Assembly: GCA_020747065.1 (NCBI GenBank)
Contig: JAGMVK010000008.1
Location: 1,178,001 to 1,242,000, forward strand
DNA from: Cadophora sp. MPI-SDFR-AT-0126
Taxonomy: Eukaryota; Ascomycota; Leotiomycetes; Helotiales; Ploettnerulaceae
Direction: 5' to 3'
Length of the DNA stretch: 64,000 nucleotides
Within the stretch, counting starts at the first letter, position 1, and every line of letters starts with the position of its first letter. The translations under genes were made by a program, and so were the position numbers. The notes under the pieces were generated by a model that saw only the letters and a list, made by a program, of their open reading frames with translations, made no database searches and was not told the DNA's origin. Positions 58,579-64,000 of this stretch are shown piece after piece.

Positions 58579-59645
58579 GCGAGAGGTTGGAATCACTGTA
58601 CAATGGTTGAGTCGCTTTCTTGTGTTGCTGTGGGAAGAGAAATATGGATGCGTTGTTTTCTTTTGCTTTTGCTTTACATATGATACTATGGCTTTATGAC
58701 GGATGCTAAATGATTGATGGCATACATGGCTGACGACCGATGATGACGATGCTTGGAAGGATTTCAGAGACTGATTGCGATGAGTCACAAAAAACTTTTG
58801 CTGTAGATAGTTCTAGTTTGCGTACATACTCAGACAGATACGCTGATGCATATTTGCAAATAAATAAACCTGGGTCTACATATTATTTTTTATCTTGTCA
58901 ATTTCAAGAAGTGAGCTAGACCTGTGAGGCATTAAAAGAGAACGTAAAATAGAAAGCAGCCTCAGAGACGCAAGAGAGGCAAATGGATCTCAATTTCGAA
59001 CGATTGAGCCGAAAAGCGGACCATCTCTTGTCCAGAATTGTGGATGAATCAATAAGCCGCGAAAACAATTCATCCCGGAAATGACATTGAACATTTGGCC
59101 AGTGAATATATGAGTTAAGGGTTGTGACGACTCAGATCAACTTTACTGGTGCATGTGGCTACGAGTAAGGTATATCTTACTTTACAATCTTAGTCCATGA
59201 ATCTGGATGGATAGAAAGGAGCAGAGTTACCAGGATGGTGTTGTTAATGCTAAGATTATAGCAATGGCATTATGAGAAGATTTAGATTATAACTTGATAG
59301 AAACCATTGGAGATCACAATCGAGTTGCTTAAATGTAAGATCGTTTGTTTAGATTTATATGAATTAGATGTTTTTATCTAGAGATCATTTTGTATAGGTT
59401 GATGTCAAAGATAAGTTTAGATAGTTGAATCGTATGATTCTAAGTAAATATGCGACGTTCAATGTAATTATACAAATCATATAGTATTGAAAATAAGATT
59501 GTATACAAATACATGTAGATTGGGTTTATGCAGATCAGATTTGAGAAGCCAATTTCAAACTTGTGGTAGTTCTGCCATGCCCCCCATTGATCCAACGCCC
59601 AGTTACCAAAAGCACAAGCACAAGCTCAATCCCAGATCATAACTA
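58579..59645. other. Intergenic, convergent 3' ends, AT-rich
   Basis: 1.07 kb between converging genes. The part 59160-59560 is notably AT-rich with many TTAGAT/TATA-like words. No gene is recognised. Confidence 0.5.
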
Positions 59646-61553
59646 TCAAGATTTCTCTTTATCCCTCTTATCCCTCTGCCTAAATTTCTTCGTCAAATAT
59701 TTTACCCCCGAATGCGAAACCTTCTTCACCCACGCATCCAGCGTCTCAGTGACGTACATCAGTAACCTGCTGAAGAAGAACAGAAACAGGAAGGAAATGC
59801 TCATCAGCACCGCGAACGAATACCAATAATCCTGGGTTGTGTAGACACCTTCGAGATCTTTGATTTGAACTGAGAAGTAGCTGGTCATTAGACTGACCGG
59901 GAGGAAGAGGACGGAGAGTTTGGCGAGTAGAGTCGCGGACCGGGTGAGTCGGGCGGTAGCTTCGGTGTCTTTTTGTGCGTTGATGTTGAAGTACTAGGTT
60001 GGCGTTAGCCGTGGATGAAAAGAAGGAGTGGGGGAGGAGGCAGGGTAGACTCACTGTGGAAACCAAGGCATCTTTTTCGGCGAGGAATTCCTTTGTCTCA
60101 CTCAGGATGAGCAGCTCTAATCTATCGCCGAGTCTCTCGAAGCGTTGAGTAGCAGATAGGGCCAGCGAAACACCGCGGCTCCCCGGGGCAATACTGAAGC
60201 CAGTGGGAGTTCGAGACGGAGATGTCCCGTGAGCCATTGTTGTTTTGGGCTCAAGGATTCGTTTGATGAGATTTTTATACCCTTCGTACAAATGCTGGTT
60301 TTGTCTAATTTGACGTCCAAGAAGATGGAGTCGTGGGATGATTTGTATGTTTGGCGACGAATTTGCTTTTCGGTTCTGGTACGATCAGTGATTGGGCTTC
60401 AGCTGATACTTCATAACTACTTACCACCTCGCCAAGGATTGCATCTTGCTGCTATGTGTCAGCTGTATATTTTTTGGACTAAAATTGGGTCCACCTACTA
60501 GTTCGTCTAATCGTTTATGATACGTAGCAACCGTTGAGTATACTGCTCGCCAGTCATCAAACAAATAGTAAAATAGCAAGCTTGCTCCTTCAAGTCCTGG
60601 GTGCGCTTGAGCAGGATCTAACTTCAAAGCTTGCCGAACTGTTTGCATAGAAATAGGATCCGCTGTACCAAGCTTCGAAAGCTGACTCAAAACACTCAAT
60701 GTATTCGCTCGAATGGCTCCAAGGTCGTCCTTGTCTTCGATATGTCCTGGATGTTCGTGTAGGGATATGACGGTATCTACAGACTGTCAGAAGTGCCCAT
60801 AGAATGTATGTAGAGTGTCATACGGTCATCACATATGAAGAGCCATGAATACAAACGCTTCTGCCTCCCTTCAGACACCTTTTCCGTATCAATCTCACTG
60901 GAGAGAGGCTTCAACTCGTGGATCCAATTAGCTCCAACGCAAAGAACTACACATTATCAACATCGAGTCCTCAAATGCAGTACACAGGGTCCTTACATTG
61001 TGCTCCGACATCATGGGACTGGTAGTTTATCATCTGCCTTGCTAGAGCGTAGTGGCTAATATCATGAAGGGCAGACTTTCGCTGAGTCCTAGGCAAATCA
61101 AAGCTCATGCCCGTCGTCGCAACTTCGATATCATCCTTCCTGTATAGTTTGGCCTTGAATCTTCCAACAGGTTTATCTTGCTGGGCTTTCGACTCGGGTA
61201 GATCGGAACCAATAATAGCGAGAAGTCTGGGGGAGAATTTGTAGTGATTTCCAAGCAAGTTGAGTATGTCCTTTTGTCGGTGAGGGGCCCAAATATTGCT
61301 ATCACATACACATCAGTATTTCAGCTGTGCTGAAGAGAGAGACCACTTACATCCACCTGACAGGTCGTTCTGCAGGACTCGAACTGATCAACAGAGCTTG
61401 AATGCCATCTGCCTGGAAGTCGAAAGCGATTTCAGCACTCTCCTCCCCGAACTGCACCACGAAGTTGTGTGTTGATTCGAGAACTGCGCGTCCCAAGCAG
61501 GCTTTGAAGGTAGAATCCTCATCGAAATCTGCGAATTGACCGTTTTTCTCCAT
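59646..61553 (-). CDS. CorA-like divalent metal transporter family protein
   Basis: Seven exons: 61553-61351, 61298-60997, 60946-60824, 60776-60499, 60451-60425 (27 nt), 60375-60055 and 59993-59646. Introns are 47-61 nt with all phases matching. The product has 533 residues. The N-terminal two thirds are cytosolic and helical. The C-terminal segment has a long coiled helix (ERLGDRLELLILSETKEFLA), then TARLTRSATLLAKLSVLFLP, a first membrane helix, the short loop SYFSVQIKDLEGVYTT and a second helix (FAVLMSISFLFLFFFSRLLM). This is the two-helix CorA/ZntB-like layout found in many filamentous fungi. The GMN signature of true magnesium channels is absent, so transport is inferred rather than shown. 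The acceptor of the 27-nt exon could be 3 nt further on. Confidence 0.8.
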
Positions 61554-62047
61554 GTTGATGGCTGTAGGTGAAGGATTCGCGGTCGCATGAGATGCACGAG
61601 AAGAGTGAAGGAAGAAGCAGCAGCATCATGATGTTAGGAGCTGTCGCAGTATTCACTCCTGTTGGAAGCGCCTGGTGTGCAGCAAGGCTGCGCGGCTGAG
61701 GCCTGTGAGACATGGGGAGGGGGGGCACGGAGGTGTAAGGTAGCGTGTCCACTGACCGAATGCTCGGCAACTTTTCTAGGCTATTTACAGGGAAGCTCGA
61801 GGCTCGGTCTCAGTGCCTGATTTGGTACTTATTTCCATTCCCACGAGCCTTTGAGTCACAAGAGCTTCATCAGATGGCCCAACTACCTCCGTATTTCCTT
61901 TTCTCTCCAGTTTTTCGATGTTGTCTTCTTTCTATTGCTTGATCTTGTGTTCCTCTAATCACCAGCACCGTCTGTCTCACTCTCCTATTCCCTCGTGAGC
62001 AAGTGCGACCCGACGACACACTCTCGCAGTATTACCATTCTATCAAA
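61554..62047. other. Intergenic, divergent promoters
   Basis: 494 bp shared by the CorA-like and acetyltransferase genes. Nothing specific is recognised. Confidence 0.5.
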
Positions 62048-62822
62048 ATGGCCTTCGAGATTGTCCAGATACCTCGTGATGACACCAGTATTCGGAAGTA
62101 CGTGGATCAATACAAGGCTTTCAGGTTACACTCGTTAAAAACCGCTCCGCAATGCTTTGGCTCGACGTATGCAAGAGAGGTCGCCTTCACCGACGATGTT
62201 TGGTACGATAGGCTGGCAAATCCAAAGGCAACCACTTTTGTTGCAATGCAGTCTGATCGTATAGTCTGTACATTGACTACGATTGGGCCACTCCCATGTA
62301 CCGCAGAGGAGTATGTTCCCCGTCTCTCTTCATGTGCTTTGGCCTCCAGAAGTATCTGTCCGTCAGGCCTGTTCCTTCAGAGAAGTCTCTTCTGACCCGG
62401 CCACATTTCGTCTGTATTATCTTGAGTATCGTGATTCACATTGATTGTGTATTTCTTGACTCTGATGCATGTTGTTCAGATCACCTCCTTCTGCAAATCC
62501 CTGGGAAACGAGCCGAAGTGATAAAGATGGTCCACTTTCAGAGCATCACTTGCGTATCGACGGAATGTTCACCCTTCCCGAAGCTCGGGGGCAAGGCATC
62601 GCCAAAGGACTGCTTGAGAAGTCCCTCCAATATGGCTCCGAAGAAGCAGCGACATCGGGGATGACCTTTGTTGCAACCATAGTGGTCGACGACGATAATC
62701 CACCTGCCAAAGCCTTGTATGCGAAGTGTGGATTTGTGGCAATCGCTCAGGAGCCTTTGTTTATTGGAAGTCCTCGCATAGTGGTACTCATGAAGTATAC
62801 GCCGAAGTCTGTGGAACAATGA
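62048..62822 (+). CDS. GNAT family N-acetyltransferase
   Basis: Exons 62048-62310 and 62480-62822 with a 169-nt intron, 201 residues. The acetyl-CoA binding motif A is IDGMFTLPEARGQGIAKGLL (the R-G-x-G/A pyrophosphate loop). It is followed by the ATIVVDDDNPPAKALYAKCG segment, in which NPPAKALYAKCGF is the usual GNAT motif B. The N-terminus (YKAFRLHSLKTAPQCFGSTY) is the usual first strand and helix of the family. The substrate is unknown. It shares its upstream region with the divergent CorA-like gene. The start is the first ATG in the frame, in good context (AAAATGGCC). Confidence 0.88.
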
Positions 62823-63527
62823 GAGAGAATAATTCATGCGTTTGTGTTTTTTTCTTACGTTCACTCAGCTCTCAGATTTGCATGTCTAGTCTTTAGATAG
62901 TACCGAGAACTGCACTCTTTGTAATTTCAGATAGAAACCATAGATTTATATTTCCGCTCGGCGATCTTTAGTACTTCTTTCTACAAGGCATCTTCTCGGC
63001 CTTTATTTCTAAAGCTCAGTGTATGGCCAGAACTTAATACACGTTCCAGCCCAGCATTACCTCCCAACAACGAATGGCCACGAGAGAGAAATACTCGATA
63101 TCTCACATGAGGCAAGCCTTCCATCTTGGCAAACGGAATAGTGTGGCGGTGCACGTCTAGCTTCAGCCACATCTCCCCAGAGTCCAATGCGATCACGGAC
63201 ATGTTGCAGGGTCTCGCAGATCACCCCCCGCGCTACCAAAATATGCATGAAAAACAAGGAAACAGATACCGCTTTCTCGATTCTCATGGGGCGATGTCGA
63301 ATTCGCCACAGCATGGGTTGAAGGGCAATGACCAGGGCAGTTCAAGCTTGCCATTCATATTAATTGAGATCTCATCCTTTTGCCTTTCTCATTAGCCACA
63401 TCAACTTGGGACGAACTCTACAAAGCCATGATCCAACAATAATAAGGACAACCGATCTGGGGATACTTGCTATCAACAAGCTGGAAATCTTCGCTAGGAT
63501 TTGGACGACCCCGCAATCGAATTCGAA
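62823..63527. other. Intergenic
   Basis: 705 bp between the acetyltransferase and CFEM genes. Overlapping short frames on both strands look non-coding. Confidence 0.45.
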
Positions 63528-64000
63528 ATGCTCTCCATCAGCTTCATTGGCGCTGCTTTCCTAGCTCTCAATATCTTATCGTTACCCCTCGCTCAAGGCC
63601 AATTCGTGGACGACCTTCCTCAATGCATCCAAGATTGTATAGACCAGTCTCCTGATACCAATTGTGATATCACGGATATTGGATGCATATGTCGAGCCTC
63701 AGCGGGAAACTTCCTACCGGATGTCGTTACCTGCATGCATGGCAATTGCGATAACAACCTCGACACGAATCTTCTGTTAACGCCTTTGCAATTCGCTTGC
63801 ATGATTGCAGGTTCTCCCATCCCAGGGTCTGCTATTAGGAATGCAGAGAACGCTGCCAGCAGCTTGGCTACGCAGGTCACTACGACTGTAACGATGGGTG
63901 GTAGTTCAGCGGATGGAGGAGCTGGAGCTACGACAACAGTTTACGCACCACTGGTCTCTGTATCGACAGTAACGGTCACTACAACTCAGTCTGGGAGGAC
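63528..64000 (+). CDS. CFEM-domain secreted protein, 5' part
   Basis: The frame opens at the ATG at 63528 and is still open at the window edge (157 codons). The signal peptide is SFIGAAFLALNILSLPLAQG. The CFEM domain follows, with all eight cysteines in pattern: PQCIQDCIDQS, TNCDITDIGCICR, VTCMHGNCDNN and QFACMIAG. The Asp before the fourth Cys (CDITDIGC) is the haem-ligand position known in Candida CFEM proteins. A Thr/Ser-rich stretch begins after residue 120 (VTTTVTMGG) and continues to the edge. CFEM proteins act at the fungal surface in haem-iron uptake, adhesion or host interaction, and a GPI or membrane anchor may follow beyond the window. No intron is seen so far. Confidence 0.88.
   Translation, partial: MLSISFIGAAFLALNILSLPLAQGQFVDDLPQCIQDCIDQSPDTNCDITDIGCICRASAGNFLPDVVTCMHGNCDNNLDTNLLLTPLQFACMIAGSPIPGSAIRNAENAASSLATQVTTTVTMGGSSADGGAGATTTVYAPLVSVSTVTVTTTQSGR

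Noticed and set aside
47381..63527. A secondary-metabolite gene cluster around the monooxygenase
   Set aside because: No polyketide, peptide or terpene synthase is present, and the neighbours are housekeeping genes.
1..64000. tRNA, rRNA or CRISPR features
   Set aside because: No convincing tRNA B-box with a matching cloverleaf, rRNA segment or regularly spaced repeat was found by eye; a covariance-model scan would be decisive.

Overview
The window is nuclear DNA of a filamentous ascomycete (Pezizomycotina). The evidence is intron-rich genes with short GT-AG introns (about 46-170 nt), CTAAC/CTAAT-like branch points, WSC, CFEM and copper-fist proteins, a Zn(II)2Cys6 regulator with a Fungal_trans_2-like domain, and Baeyer-Villiger and DHA1-type genes. 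A leotiomycete is my best guess from protein flavour, but this is inference. Exon structures below were built by hand from splice sites, reading phase and family motifs.

Layout. 0-10.8 kb: an unrecognised multi-exon gene (-), a mitochondrial-looking cupin/JmjC dioxygenase (+), an F-box protein (-), a CCC1/VIT1 vacuolar iron transporter (-) and a sterol-desaturase-superfamily protein (-). 12.5-21.2 kb: an alpha/beta hydrolase with a 500-residue disordered N-terminus (+), a membrane-anchored monothiol glutaredoxin (+) and a DHA1 MFS transporter (+) carrying a +1 frameshift. 21.5-27.8 kb: a 12-exon secreted protein of 1,843 residues (-) with a PQQ-like propeller, five WSC domains and a Ser/Thr linker. 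30-38.3 kb: an EFM7-like methyltransferase (-), a copper-fist regulator (+) and a Zn2Cys6 regulator (-), the last also with a +1 homopolymer frameshift.

42.3-45.1 kb is the most unusual part. A compact element of exactly 2,000 bp with 29-32 bp inverted ends and one intact piggyBac-type (DDE_Tnp_1_7) transposase has landed after codon 7 of a DOPA 4,5-dioxygenase-family gene. The start codon lies on one side and the rest of the gene on the other. The flanks show a 2-bp AT duplication in a palindromic GTATAC site, not the TTAA expected of piggyBac.

45.5-64 kb: casein kinase 2 beta subunit (-), a Baeyer-Villiger-type FAD monooxygenase (-), endopolyphosphatase Ppn1 (+), an unrecognised RG-rich protein (+), a CorA-like membrane protein (-), a GNAT acetyltransferase (+) and the 5' part of a CFEM protein running off the right edge.

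The genes do not form an obvious pathway or biosynthetic cluster. They look like ordinary euchromatic neighbours separated by 0.3-4 kb of non-coding sequence. A loose metal theme (iron transporter, copper regulator, CorA-like protein, CFEM protein) is probably coincidence. I see no tRNA, rRNA or CRISPR.
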